NCBI GenBank assembly: GCA_963803015.1
Contig: CAWDKV010000003.1
Location: 186,001-250,000 of the forward strand
Origin: Berkiella sp963803015
GTDB taxonomy: Bacteria > Pseudomonadota > Gammaproteobacteria > Berkiellales > Berkiellaceae
Direction: 5' to 3'
Length of the DNA: 64,000 bases
Shown: positions 52,320 to 61,702 of the stretch, one piece after another
How positions within the stretch are numbered: the first letter of the stretch is position 1
Layout of the letters: the number at the start of each line of letters is the position of its first letter
The notes under the pieces: model-generated
Database searches by the model: none
The model's input: the letters and a program-made list of their open reading frames with translations, nothing else
What the model was told of the DNA's origin: nothing
Program-made: the position numbers and the translations under genes

Positions 52320-53045
52320 ATGAAAAAACTAGCAGCAACCCTCTTTATGTCTTCAGCATTGCTTGCTGGTATAGCAGAGGCTGCCTGGGAAACCAATTTT
52401 TTAGCAGGGGTTTCAACTGGTTATATCAATCAGGATGGCAGCTTAGGTCTGGGTTTTAATCAAAATGCTTTAGGATTGTTAGAAAGTGGATCGGTCCAAC
52501 TCTCGCAAGACAATTTCTATTGGGGACTGGTGGCTGGTTGGCAAGCACGCTGCAATCGTATGCTATATGGCGCAGAAATTAACGTTGATTGGCAAAATAA
52601 GAGTACGACTAATCTCTATACTAATATTCCGGCAACGCCTTTGACACCCAGTGGCTCTGTTTATACAAGTTATAGAAATGATATTGCTGTCGGTATAACG
52701 GGTAGAGTGGGTTATGTCATGACATCTTTTCTCATGCCTTATGTGCGCTTTGGCACAGAAGCCGCACGAGAAAAATTGGAATCAACCATTACTTTTGTTA
52801 TTGGACCGAGTCCTTTTGCTAGTCTCGAAGGTCGAAAAACAAGTTGGCGTTATTTAACCGGTATAGGGGTTGAATTACCGTTTCCGCTTATAGAAGGCTC
52901 TGTTTTCAGGATGGAATATGATTATCGTTCGCGTGTGGCGGTAGAAGCGTCAGGAATTGCTGCTGATGGGACCACGATTGTTTTTGCCAGTAGCGGCCAA
53001 GTTGCGCACTCTGGGGTCGCTTCATTAATTTATAACTTTTTATAA
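52320..53045 (+). CDS. Outer-membrane beta-barrel protein 5
   Basis: 241 residues with signal peptide MKKLAATLFMSSALLAGIAE. It has NFLAGVSTGYINQDGSLGLG, MLYGAEINVDWQNKS, ITGRVGYVMTSFLMPYVRFG, FRMEYDYRSRVAVEA and a C-terminal VASLIYNFL. It is closest in layout to barrel proteins 3 and 4. AAAAGGAAAAT lies before the ATG. It closes the five-gene paralogue cluster. The family resembles the variable small porins/opacity-like proteins of Legionellales; no specific role can be read from sequence. Confidence 0.82.
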   Translation: MKKLAATLFMSSALLAGIAEAAWETNFLAGVSTGYINQDGSLGLGFNQNALGLLESGSVQLSQDNFYWGLVAGWQARCNRMLYGAEINVDWQNKSTTNLYTNIPATPLTPSGSVYTSYRNDIAVGITGRVGYVMTSFLMPYVRFGTEAAREKLESTITFVIGPSPFASLEGRKTSWRYLTGIGVELPFPLIEGSVFRMEYDYRSRVAVEASGIAADGTTIVFASSGQVAHSGVASLIYNFL

Positions 53046-53157
53046 TTTAATTTGATTACTTATGTTAGTTTTTTTTCAGTTTAATTGCAATTGACGTTTG
53101 CTGCATCGCTTCGATTATGAAAAAATACCCTATAACGAGATTAAGGGTAGCATTAGA

Positions 53158-53687
53158 GTGATTGACAATAATGGATTTCGATTAAATGTTGGGATTATCT
53201 TAACAAACGGTACAGGGCAGTTGTTCTGGGGGCGCCGGGTTGGCCAAGAGGCTTGGCAGTTCCCACAAGGTGGCCTTCAAGATCAAGAAGATGTTCAGCA
53301 AGCTCTTTTCCGAGAGCTGCAAGAAGAAGTTGGCTTAACCCAAGAAGATGTTGTCTTATTAGCTGAATCTAAAGAGTGGTTAAGCTATCGTTTACCTAAA
53401 CGTCTAGTTCGCAGTGACTACTCACCCTATTTGCATTGGTCAAAGACAAAAATGGTTTTTATTGCGCCTTCAAAGTGGCGAGAAAACATCAAACTAGATC
53501 GATCAATCAAACCTGAATTTGATAATTGGTGTTGGGTAAGCTATTGGTTTCCCCTTACATCAAGTGGTCGCTTTTAAAAAAGAAGTGTATCGCCAGGCGC
53601 TTAATGGAATTTGCGCCTGTTGTGATGTCGATTGAGCAACCCTTAATCACTTTGGATCCTTTAGATCTAGTTCAGATTTTAGGATGA
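53158..53687 (+). pseudogene. rppH: RNA pyrophosphohydrolase gene with two C-terminal frameshifts
   Basis: Start taken as GTG 53158 (VIDNNGFRLNVGII, AAGGG upstream); a longer TTG start at 53098 also exists. The Nudix box is intact (GGLQDQEDVQQALFRELQEE), as are WGRRVGQEAWQFPQGG and YRLPKRLVR, so the catalytic fold is complete. The frame then stops at 53577. Removing one base near 53557 restores HQVVAFKKEVYRQAL, and removing one near 53603 restores MEFAPVVMSIEQPL to a stop at 53687, giving the normal 175 residues. So the last 40 or so codons carry two +1 insertions. The truncated 140-residue form might still be active; sequencing error is an alternative. Confidence 0.8.
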
Positions 53688-53715
53688 GGGAAAGAGTATA
53701 GCAAAGGAGTGTCTC

Positions 53716-55970
53716 TTGCTGATCCGGCAAATCGTTCAAGAAATTAACGAAGCACAAAATTTAGACGAAGCCTTACAATGTATTGTTGAGCGCGTGGCTG
53801 TTGCCATGAATGTGGAAGCCTGTTCTATTTATTTAGCGTGTCGTCGTCAAAATCATTATACGCTTGCCGCATCAGTCGGGTTTCATCAAGGCGTCAAAGG
53901 TAAAGTTGTACTTGGTTTTTCTGAGGGTTTGGTCGGCTTGGTGGGAGAGCGTGAAGAACCTATCAATTTAAGTGAAGCACAAACCCATCCCCGTTATCGC
54001 TATTTTCCTGAAACAGGAGAAGAACGCTATCAAGCCTTTTTAGGCGTCCCAATTATCCACCAACGCAAAGTGGTGGGTATTGTAGTCGTACAACAACGAG
54101 AGCCTAGACGTTTTAATGAAGGGGAAGAAGCCTTTTTAGTGACGGTGTGCGCGCAATTGGCAGGATATATTGCCCATGCGCAGCTTGCTGGCATTGTTTG
54201 TGCAGACAGCAAAAAGTGGACAAGTAGGAGCAACCTTACGTGGCATGGCTGCGGCACCTGGTATTGCAGTGGGCAAAGTGGTTGTCTTGTTATCTGCTGA
54301 TTTGGATGCGGGTCGTAGAAAGACAAATCGAAGATATCCCCAAAGAGATTGATTGTTTTGAGCAAGCTTTAATCCTCACCCACCAAGATATTTCTCGTCT
54401 TAAATCACGTCTTGATAAAATGTTATTGCCAGAAGAGCAAAATCTTTTTGACGCGTATTTAAAAATGATAGAAAGTCGAAGTATCAAGCGAGACATCATT
54501 GAGATTATTGAGAAAGGTTATTGGGCACCATGGGCGCTCAGAAAAATTATCAAGCGTCATGTCCGCAAATTTGAGGCAATGGAAGATCCTTATCTGCGCG
54601 AACGCGCCGCGGATTTAATGGATTTAGGACAAAGAGTGCTGATTAATTTGCAAAGTGAAAATCAGCCAGAACAACATTTCCCTCCCGGCACTATCTTAAT
54701 TAGTGAAGAAATTTCAGCCTCTGTTTTAGCAGAAGTGTCACAAGGCCATTTGGTGGCGCTGGTGTCCGCGAAGGGATCGGCGAGTTCTCATGCCGCAATA
54801 TTAGCGCGCGCAATGGGGATCCCTGCTGTGATGGGTGTGCCAGGTTTACCGCTTGCTGCCTTGGAAGGCAGGCAAATTGTAGTAGATGGCTATAATGGCG
54901 AGATTTTTACCTCGCCCAGTCAACGTATGCTAGTAGATTTTGAACGTCTAGTCGAAGAAGAAAAACAACATTACGCCAGTTTAGAGAAATTACGTGACAT
55001 AAAATCTCAAACCAAAGATGGCATTAATATCGCTTTGTGTGTCAACACAGGATTGGTTGCCGATATTCGACCGGCCATTTTATCAGGAGCAGAAGGGGTA
55101 GGGCTTTATCGTACCGAAGTACCTTTTATGATCCGCGATCGTTTTCCAAGTGAAGAAGAGCAATATTTAATTTATCGGCAACTGTTAGAGAGCTTTGCGC
55201 CCAAGCCGGTTACCATTCGCACTTTAGATATAGGGGGAGATAAATTTTTACCTTATTTTAAAGTAGAAGAAGCGAATCCTTTTTTAGGATGGCGTGGCAT
55301 AAGAGTCACCTTAGATCATCCGGAGATTTTTTTATTACAGCTGCGCGCCATGATAAGGGCGAGTTATGGTCTGAACAATCTCCAAGTCCTTTTTCCTATG
55401 ATTTCTAATTTATCTGAAGTAGAAGAAGCGTTAAGATTATTACGTCAAGCACATAATGAGGTTGTGCAAGAAGGGGCCAAAGCGCATTTTCCCAAAACTG
55501 GGGTGATGATAGAAGTGCCCTCTGCTATTTATCAAATCGACAGTATTTTGAAAAAAGTCGATTTTCTTTCTGTAGGCAGTAATGATTTAACGCAATATCT
55601 TTTAGCTGTTGATCGTAATAATATGCACGTGGCAAATATGTACGATCCCCTCCATCCTGCTGTAATAAAGGCTTTACAAATCATTGTGGAAGCAGGAAAA
55701 ACCCAGGGGAAACCGGTGAGTATTTGCGGAGAAATGGCAAGCTCTCCGCTTGCCGTCATTGCCTTACTAGGTTTAGGCTTTGATATGTTGAGTATGAATG
55801 CCTACAGCATTCCGCGTATCAAATGGCTTATTCGTAATCTCACACTAGCCAAAGCAAAGCGCAGTGTTGCTGCCATATTGAAAATGGAGCAGGCTTGTGA
55901 TATCCGCGATTATTTGGAAAATGTATTAGAAGAATTGGGGCTGGCACGACTCGTGCGAGCAGTGGCATAA
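53716..55970 (+). pseudogene. ptsP: Phosphoenolpyruvate-protein phosphotransferase PtsP (EI-Ntr), two frameshifts
   Basis: PtsP feeds phosphate from PEP into the nitrogen-related PTS. The first frame (TTG 53716, AAGGAG 7 bp upstream) gives the GAF domain (VEACSIYLACR, FLGVPIIHQRKVVGIVVVQQ). From about 54197 the match moves +1 (RGMAAAPGIAVGKVVVLL), and from about 54311 another +1 (VVERQIEDIPKEIDCFEQAL) to the stop at 55970. The phosphohistidine site SASSHAAILARAMG and the PEP barrel (GLYRTEVPFM, SVGSNDLTQYLLAVDRNN) are complete. One extra base in a T run and one in a GGG run would explain both shifts. The linker between GAF and EI domains is thus out of frame, so a full-length protein is not made as written. 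Confidence 0.85.
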
Positions 55971-55977
55971 AAACAAG

Positions 55978-56769
55978 ATGATTTTTCTATTCGTTATTTT
56001 GATTGGATTAACGGCTGGGATCTTATCTGGTTTACTGGGCTTAGGGGGAGGGGTGGTTATTGTCCCTTGTTTAAACGCCCTATTTGCCTGGCGTGATTTT
56101 CCTTTAGATTCGCAAATGCAATTAAGTATCGGGACCTCACTTGCCGCTATGGTGCTGACAACAGGCGCTGTTTCTTTTGCCCAGTATAAACGCAGAATGA
56201 TTCAGTGGTTTTTTGTAAAATTTTTATTTCCTGGCACCATGGTGGGTGCCCTATTAGGTATTTTAATTGCCAAAGCGCTTTCTTCTTCCTTTCTACAAAC
56301 GCTATTTGGGCTTTTTTGCATCCTTTTAAGTTTTTATATGTTTTTAAAAAAGGAGCAAGAGCAGGTTAAAGTGGTTCATCCGCCTGCTATATTGTTGTTT
56401 ATTTTAGCCTTAGGAATAGGGATATTATCTAGTTTATTAGGTGTGGGAGGGGGGATCCTTTTTATCCCTTTGCTGCAACGCTTAGGTTTAGATCTGCGTC
56501 ATGCTATGGCAACCTCGGTAAGTTGTGTTTTTTTGACGACCATCACAGGAACATTGATGGCCATCATTACCGGTTGGCATAGCCCAGATCTACCCGCTTA
56601 TACCCTAGGGTATGTCTATTGGCCTTTAGCCCTGATGCTAGGCATGATTAGCATGGTTGGCGTGCCAATAGGGGTAAAATTAGTCCATTATTTACCTATG
56701 AGAGTGACGGCTTGGATTTTTGGGGGGATGTTATTACTTGTAGGCTTTAAAATGGTGCATTTTTCTTGA
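55978..56769 (+). CDS. TSUP (TauE/SafE) family membrane protein
   Basis: 263 residues, about eight transmembrane helices, with two homologous halves marked by LSGLLGLGGGVVIVP near residue 17 and LSSLLGVGGGILFIPLL near 150, the TauE/SafE repeats. Family members export sulfite, sulfoacetate or other organic anions; the substrate here is unknown. It starts 7 bp after the ptsP stop and is followed by lgt, so it is inserted into the usual ptsP-lgt order of enterics. Confidence 0.88.
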   Translation: MIFLFVILIGLTAGILSGLLGLGGGVVIVPCLNALFAWRDFPLDSQMQLSIGTSLAAMVLTTGAVSFAQYKRRMIQWFFVKFLFPGTMVGALLGILIAKALSSSFLQTLFGLFCILLSFYMFLKKEQEQVKVVHPPAILLFILALGIGILSSLLGVGGGILFIPLLQRLGLDLRHAMATSVSCVFLTTITGTLMAIITGWHSPDLPAYTLGYVYWPLALMLGMISMVGVPIGVKLVHYLPMRVTAWIFGGMLLLVGFKMVHFS

Positions 56770-56810
56770 AGTGTGTTTGCGAGGTTTAGGCACAATGGTA
56801 CACTGCTTTT

Positions 56811-57620
56811 ATGCTAAATTATCCAAATATAAATCCAGTTGTCTTACATATAACTGATACCTTGCAAATCCGCTGGTATGGCTTGATGTATTTGCTGGCC
56901 TTTGCATTGGGCTGGTGCATATTGCGTGCCCGGACTCAATCTTTACCAGAGTGGGATAAAGACAAGTTAAGCGATCTCCTCTTTTACACTGCCTTGGGTA
57001 TTATTCTGGGCGGCCGCATCGGCTATATGCTGTTTTATTCGCTTCCAGAGTGGAGCCAAGATCCGATGCAGCTGTTTAAAGTGTGGCAAGGAGGAATGTC
57101 CTTTCATGGTGGCTTAATCGGTGTGATGATTGCCATCTTCTTTTTCTGTCGCCATACCAAGATGTCGATTTTGGAAGTAGGTGATATTCTCGTTCTTGCT
57201 ATTCCTTTAGGGTTAGCAGCAGGCAGAATCGGTAATTTTATTAATGGTGAGTTGTGGGGCAAAGTCACCGATGTGCCATGGGGTATGGTTTTTCCGCATG
57301 CCGGCTCACTGCCTCGTCACCCCTCTCAACTCTATGCCGTATTTTTAGAAGGATTTTTATTATTTACCCTGCTTTGGTTGTTTGCTAAAAAACCAAGACC
57401 GACTGGAGCCATTTGTGGTTTGTTTTTTCTAGGATATGGTTTGATTCGTTTCAGTGAGGAATTTTTTCGCCAACCTGATCCCCAATATGGCTATTTAGCT
57501 TTTGGCTGGTTAACCATGGGGCAAGTACTCAGTTTACCGATGATTGTATTGGGGCTTTATCTCCTTTGTTGTTATCCACGCCGTAAGGCATTCAAAATCA
57601 GGGAAAAGGAGTTAACATGA
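56811..57620 (+). CDS. lgt: Prolipoprotein diacylglyceryl transferase
   Basis: 269 residues with seven predicted membrane helices. It transfers diacylglycerol from phosphatidylglycerol to the lipobox cysteine. Signatures are IRWYGLMYLLAF, GGRIGYMLFY, SFHGGLIGVM and the Lgt box AAGRIGNFINGELWG, with HPSQLYA nearby. Its last four bases overlap the thyA start (ATGA), a conserved lgt-thyA pair. Confidence 0.95.
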   Translation: MLNYPNINPVVLHITDTLQIRWYGLMYLLAFALGWCILRARTQSLPEWDKDKLSDLLFYTALGIILGGRIGYMLFYSLPEWSQDPMQLFKVWQGGMSFHGGLIGVMIAIFFFCRHTKMSILEVGDILVLAIPLGLAAGRIGNFINGELWGKVTDVPWGMVFPHAGSLPRHPSQLYAVFLEGFLLFTLLWLFAKKPRPTGAICGLFFLGYGLIRFSEEFFRQPDPQYGYLAFGWLTMGQVLSLPMIVLGLYLLCCYPRRKAFKIREKELT

Positions 57621-58411
57621 GAGCGTATTTAGATTTATTAAAAACCGCATTAGAAAAGGGCACAACAAAAGCCGATCGTACAGGAACGGGAACATTAAGT
57701 CTTTTTGGTTATCAAATGCGTTTTGATTTGAGCAAAGGCTTTCCACTGGTGACCACTAAAAAATGTCATTTGCGCTCTATTATTCATGAACTTCTTTGGT
57801 TTTTAAAAGGCGACACCAATATCCACTACCTCAATGAAAATGGTGTGACGATTTGGGATGAGTGGGCGGATGATCAAGGAAATTTAGGCCCAGTCTATGG
57901 TAAACAATGGCGTTCTTGGCAAACAGCAAATGGCGATGTTGTTGATCAGATAACAACGCTTGTTAAAATGATAAAAGAAAATCCGGATTCAAGACGTCTG
58001 ATTGTAAGTGCTTGGAATGTCGGTGATATTGAGAAAATGGCCTTACCGCCTTGCCACTGTTTATTCCAGTTTTATGTCTCGGAAGGCAAACTCTCTTGTC
58101 AGCTTTATCAGCGTAGCGCCGATATTTTTCTAGGCGTCCCGTTTAATATTGCTTCCTATTCGTTATTAACAATGATGATAGCGCAAGTGACTAATTTAAA
58201 GCTGGGAGATTTTGTACACACTTTTGGCGATGCCCATCTTTATTCGAATCATATTGAACAAGCGCATACTCAATTAGCAAGAGAACCTTATCCTCTACCA
58301 AAAATGTTGCTTAATCCCGACATTAAAAATCTATATGATTTTCGTTTTGAAGATTTTGTTTTAAATGATTATCAAGCGCATCCTGCAATTAAAGCGCCGA
58401 TTGCGGTTTAA
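57617..58411 (+). CDS. thyA: Thymidylate synthase
   Basis: 264 residues, the standard bacterial length. It methylates dUMP with methylene-THF. The catalytic Cys is in ALPPCHCLFQFYVSEG near residue 146, with SRRLIVSAWN (phosphate Arg) and QRSADIFLGVPFNIASY downstream. It overlaps lgt by four bases and is followed by folA, so nucleotide and folate regeneration are co-expressed. Confidence 0.97.
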   Translation: MRAYLDLLKTALEKGTTKADRTGTGTLSLFGYQMRFDLSKGFPLVTTKKCHLRSIIHELLWFLKGDTNIHYLNENGVTIWDEWADDQGNLGPVYGKQWRSWQTANGDVVDQITTLVKMIKENPDSRRLIVSAWNVGDIEKMALPPCHCLFQFYVSEGKLSCQLYQRSADIFLGVPFNIASYSLLTMMIAQVTNLKLGDFVHTFGDAHLYSNHIEQAHTQLAREPYPLPKMLLNPDIKNLYDFRFEDFVLNDYQAHPAIKAPIAV

Positions 58412-58422
58412 GAGGCATTATT

Positions 58423-58911
58423 TTGAGTAAAGTTAGCATCGTTGTTGCCATGACTGAAAATGGGGTTATCGGAAAAGATAATCAACTATTGTGGCATTTA
58501 CCCAATGACTTGAAGCATTTTAAAGCTTTAACCATGGGTAAACCCATTATAATGGGTCGCAAAACCTTCGAATCTATTGGCAGGCCACTCCCAGGTAGGC
58601 AAAATATTGTTCTCTCACAACAACAGGATTTTATCATTTCAGGTTGTGATGTGGTGCACTCAGTAGAAGAGGCGCTGAGGCTCACCTTCGATGCGCCTGA
58701 AGTGATGATCGTCGGGGGTGAGAAGATCTATCAATTGTTTTTTGATTTAGCCCATACTCTCTATCTGACGATAGTGCACACTGAGCTCGCTGGAGATGCG
58801 TATTTTTTGCCATTTGCAAAAGAGGCGTGGCAAGAAACAGTGCACGAAACGCATTTTCAGGATGAAAAACATCAATATGATTATAGTTTTATTACCTTAG
58901 AGCGACTCTAA
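58423..58911 (+). CDS. folA: Dihydrofolate reductase
   Basis: 162 residues, TTG start with GAGG 7 bp before. It reduces dihydrofolate made by ThyA. Seen are SIVVAMTENGVIGKDNQLLW, HLPNDLKHFKALTMGKPIIM, GRKTFESIGRPLPGR and MIVGGEKIYQLF, with the acidic substrate residue in PNDLKHFK. The stop codon shares one base with the next ATG. Confidence 0.95.
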   Translation: MSKVSIVVAMTENGVIGKDNQLLWHLPNDLKHFKALTMGKPIIMGRKTFESIGRPLPGRQNIVLSQQQDFIISGCDVVHSVEEALRLTFDAPEVMIVGGEKIYQLFFDLAHTLYLTIVHTELAGDAYFLPFAKEAWQETVHETHFQDEKHQYDYSFITLERL

Positions 58912-59549
58912 TGCGAATCCCTGCTCAATATCTTGGTAACCTTGCCTATCTTTTAGGAAAATTATTACTTAAAACCCAAAGCGTTAAGATGATTTTTCAC
59001 CCACAATTTAAGGAAGAAAATAATGGGATCTTTGGTTTTTGGCATGATAAACAATTAGCGCCCCTTTTACTGTTTGCAAAATATACCACGCGCAAAAGAG
59101 TGGCTTTAGTCAGTCCTTCCTATGATGGACAGATTATTGCAACATGGTTAAAGCGTTTAGGGTATAGCGTTGTGAATGGATCGTCCAATAAACGTCCTAG
59201 AAGCAGTTTGGTAAAACTAATCAATGCGGCAAAGGATGGTTTTTGTGTGGGCATAGCGGCAGATGGCCCAAGAGGCCCACGTTATCAAGCCAAATCTGGC
59301 ATGGCGTTCATCGCCAATAAAACCAATTTACCGATTGTCCCTGTAGGGGTTGCTTATTCATCGAAGTGGATATCAAAAAAATCTTGGGATAAATTTCAAT
59401 TTCCTTTACCCTTTTCCAAAATTGTTTTTTATGTCGGCGAACCTTTTTCACTCAATGACATGACAGACATCACAGTAGTGAACGCCAAAATCAGCCAAGA
59501 AATAAATGAGGCAGACAGCCAAGCGTTGAGCCATCTAAAATCCTATTGA
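58911..59549 (+). CDS. Lysophospholipid acyltransferase-like protein (DUF374)
   Basis: 212 residues. The DUF374 fold is recognised by FGFWHDKQLAPLLLF, the PSYDGQIIATWLKRLGYSVV (20 residues) segment and AADGPRGPRYQAKSGMAFIA near 120, which correspond to the HX4D-like and substrate blocks of LPLAT enzymes. It may acylate lipid A or phospholipid precursors. It starts within the folA stop codon. The gene is convergent with mutM, 24 bp apart. Confidence 0.85.
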   Translation: MRIPAQYLGNLAYLLGKLLLKTQSVKMIFHPQFKEENNGIFGFWHDKQLAPLLLFAKYTTRKRVALVSPSYDGQIIATWLKRLGYSVVNGSSNKRPRSSLVKLINAAKDGFCVGIAADGPRGPRYQAKSGMAFIANKTNLPIVPVGVAYSSKWISKKSWDKFQFPLPFSKIVFYVGEPFSLNDMTDITVVNAKISQEINEADSQALSHLKSY

Positions 59550-59573
59550 ATTCTAGGTTCATTAAAATAGCGC

Positions 59574-60398
59574 TTAAACGATGGCAGGCTGACAAGATGC
59601 ACAAAAATAAGTGCTACGACCTAAGACTTTGACATTAACAATAGGGGTATCACATTTTTTACAAGCTTCTCCTTCTTTTGCGTAGACTTGTAAGCGTTGA
59701 CTAAAGTAACCAGGTTTGCCATCTGCTTGCGCAAAATCTTTTAAAGTGGTGCCACCTTGTTTAATCGCTTGAGTCAAGACGCGTTTAATCGTGCGATGAA
59801 GCGTTTTATATTCTTTTAAATCTATAGTATTTGCTGCACGTAGGGGGTGAATGCCCGCTAAGTATAAACTCTCATTAGCGTAAATATTGCCCACACCAAC
59901 GACAACTTGCTGATTCATGATAAAAGCTTTGACGCTGCAGCGGTATTTTTGGGCCTTTTGATAAAGCGTGGCACCATTAAAATGCGGATCTAAAGGTTCT
60001 GGCCCGAGATTTTTAAACTGAGGTAGACTTTCAAGGGAAGAAGTCCAAAGCAATGCGCCAAAACGTCTTGGATCATTAAAACGTAAAACTTTGCCCGAGT
60101 GCAATGTGCATTCAAAGTGATCATGTTTTTTCGAGGCGGTTTGTTTTTGCAAAATACGCAATGTGCCTGACATGCCAAGATGGATCACAAAAAAACCCTG
60201 TGGCAGATGGATCAAGATATACTTTGCCCTTCTGCTTATGCCAATGATTTTTTGATTGAGTAGATTTTGCTTTAATTCTCGAACAGGCACCGGCCAACGC
60301 AATTGCTTATGTCTAACAATAACGTCGGTAACAGTTTGATTTATCAAAGCTGCTTTAATGCCTTGGCAAGTGGTTTCGACTTCAGGTAATTCAGGCAT
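59574..60398 (-). CDS. mutM: Formamidopyrimidine-DNA glycosylase
   Basis: 274 residues. It excises 8-oxoguanine. The N terminus PELPEVETTCQGI has the catalytic Pro2/Glu3; HLGMSGTLRI and NQQVVVGVGNIYANESLYLAGI form the H2TH region; and the C-terminal zinc finger CKKCDTPIVN ends in CASC, with four Cys. All key residues are present. It follows purD by 10 bp on the same strand. Confidence 0.96.
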   Translation of the reverse strand: MPELPEVETTCQGIKAALINQTVTDVIVRHKQLRWPVPVRELKQNLLNQKIIGISRRAKYILIHLPQGFFVIHLGMSGTLRILQKQTASKKHDHFECTLHSGKVLRFNDPRRFGALLWTSSLESLPQFKNLGPEPLDPHFNGATLYQKAQKYRCSVKAFIMNQQVVVGVGNIYANESLYLAGIHPLRAANTIDLKEYKTLHRTIKRVLTQAIKQGGTTLKDFAQADGKPGYFSQRLQVYAKEGEACKKCDTPIVNVKVLGRSTYFCASCQPAIV

Positions 60399-60408
60399 AG
60401 TCTGACCT

Positions 60409-61689
60409 TTAAGAATCTAATGCACGATAGCCAATATCTGTTCGGTAAAAACCGCCTTCCCAAGCAATTTTCTTCAGCAGACGATAAGCTTGCTGTTGCG
60501 CTGAGGCTAAATCTTCTCCTAGTACCGTCACGCAAAGAACACGTCCCCCGTTAGAAACGATTTGTCCATCTAAAATAGTAGTGCCGGCATGGAAAATTTT
60601 ATAATGTTGACTAGGTGGAATATCATTTAAATTCGAGATGACTTCCCCTGTGGTGTAATCATCGGGGTAACCCTTACTGGCTAAGACGACACCTATTGCT
60701 GGGTCTGGTGACCATTTCACTTCATATTTATCAAGAGAGCCGTCAAGGGCTGCTAAACACATTTGAGCAAAATCCGAAGTCAAACGCATCAGAATAGGTT
60801 GTGTTTCAGGATCGCCAAAACGGCAATTAAATTCTAGTACTTTAACCTCATTATTAGGTGTAATCATGAGTCCTGCATAAAGGAACCCTTTAAAAACCGA
60901 CCCTTCTTGGCGCATGCCTTGTAAACTCGGAATAATCACTTGATCAAGGATTTTTTGATGTAAAAGGGGTGTCACATTTAGTGCAGGAGAATAAGCACCC
61001 ATGCCGCCAGTGTTTGGTCCTTTATCGCCATCGTCTCGTCTTTTATGATCTTGGGAAGTAGCAAGAGGAATAAAATGGATGCCATCAGAGAGGACAATAA
61101 AACTCACTTCTTCGCCGTCAATATATTCTTCAATTAGAATTTTTTGATGGTCTGCACCGAACAAACCATTTGAAGAGAGATTTTCTAGGGCAGATAGCGC
61201 TTGCGCTCTATCTTGAGCAATGATGACGCCTTTTCCCGCGGCTAAACCATCTGCTTTAATCACAGTCGGAAAATCGCAAGTATTCAAATAAGCTAACGCT
61301 TGTTCTACATTAGAAAAAGAGGCAGCTTTGGCGGTGGGAATACCATATCGTTGCATAAATTCTTTAGCATACACTTTAGAGCCTTCCAATTGCGCAGCAA
61401 ATTGGTTAGGGCCAAGGCATTTGAGGCCTCTTTCTTCAAAATAATCTACAATTCCTCCAACCAGAGGCGCTTCTGGCCCGACAACGGTAAAGTCTATCTC
61501 ATTCATTTTTACAAAATTGACCAATTCCTCAAACTCAAGGGGAGAAATCTCAAGATTTTTCATTTTGGGTTCGCGATAGGTTCCTGCGTTACCTTTGGCG
61601 ACATATACTTTAGTGACTAAAGGAGATTGTGCCAATTTCCAGGCCAGAGCATGCTCTCTGCCACCACTACCAATAACTAATACTTTCAT
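60409..61689 (-). CDS. purD: Phosphoribosylamine-glycine ligase
   Basis: 426 residues, ATP-grasp fold. It makes GAR, step two of purine synthesis. VLVIGSGGREHALAWKLAQS opens the protein; KADGLAAGKGVIIA, QDHKRRDDGDKGPNTGGMGA and FNCRFGDPETQPI are conserved. It follows purH by 13 bp, the purHD operon order. The interval to mutM is also short. Confidence 0.97.
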   Translation of the reverse strand: MKVLVIGSGGREHALAWKLAQSPLVTKVYVAKGNAGTYREPKMKNLEISPLEFEELVNFVKMNEIDFTVVGPEAPLVGGIVDYFEERGLKCLGPNQFAAQLEGSKVYAKEFMQRYGIPTAKAASFSNVEQALAYLNTCDFPTVIKADGLAAGKGVIIAQDRAQALSALENLSSNGLFGADHQKILIEEYIDGEEVSFIVLSDGIHFIPLATSQDHKRRDDGDKGPNTGGMGAYSPALNVTPLLHQKILDQVIIPSLQGMRQEGSVFKGFLYAGLMITPNNEVKVLEFNCRFGDPETQPILMRLTSDFAQMCLAALDGSLDKYEVKWSPDPAIGVVLASKGYPDDYTTGEVISNLNDIPPSQHYKIFHAGTTILDGQIVSNGGRVLCVTVLGEDLASAQQQAYRLLKKIAWEGGFYRTDIGYRALDS

Positions 61690-61702
61690 AAATCGCCTTT
61701 AT

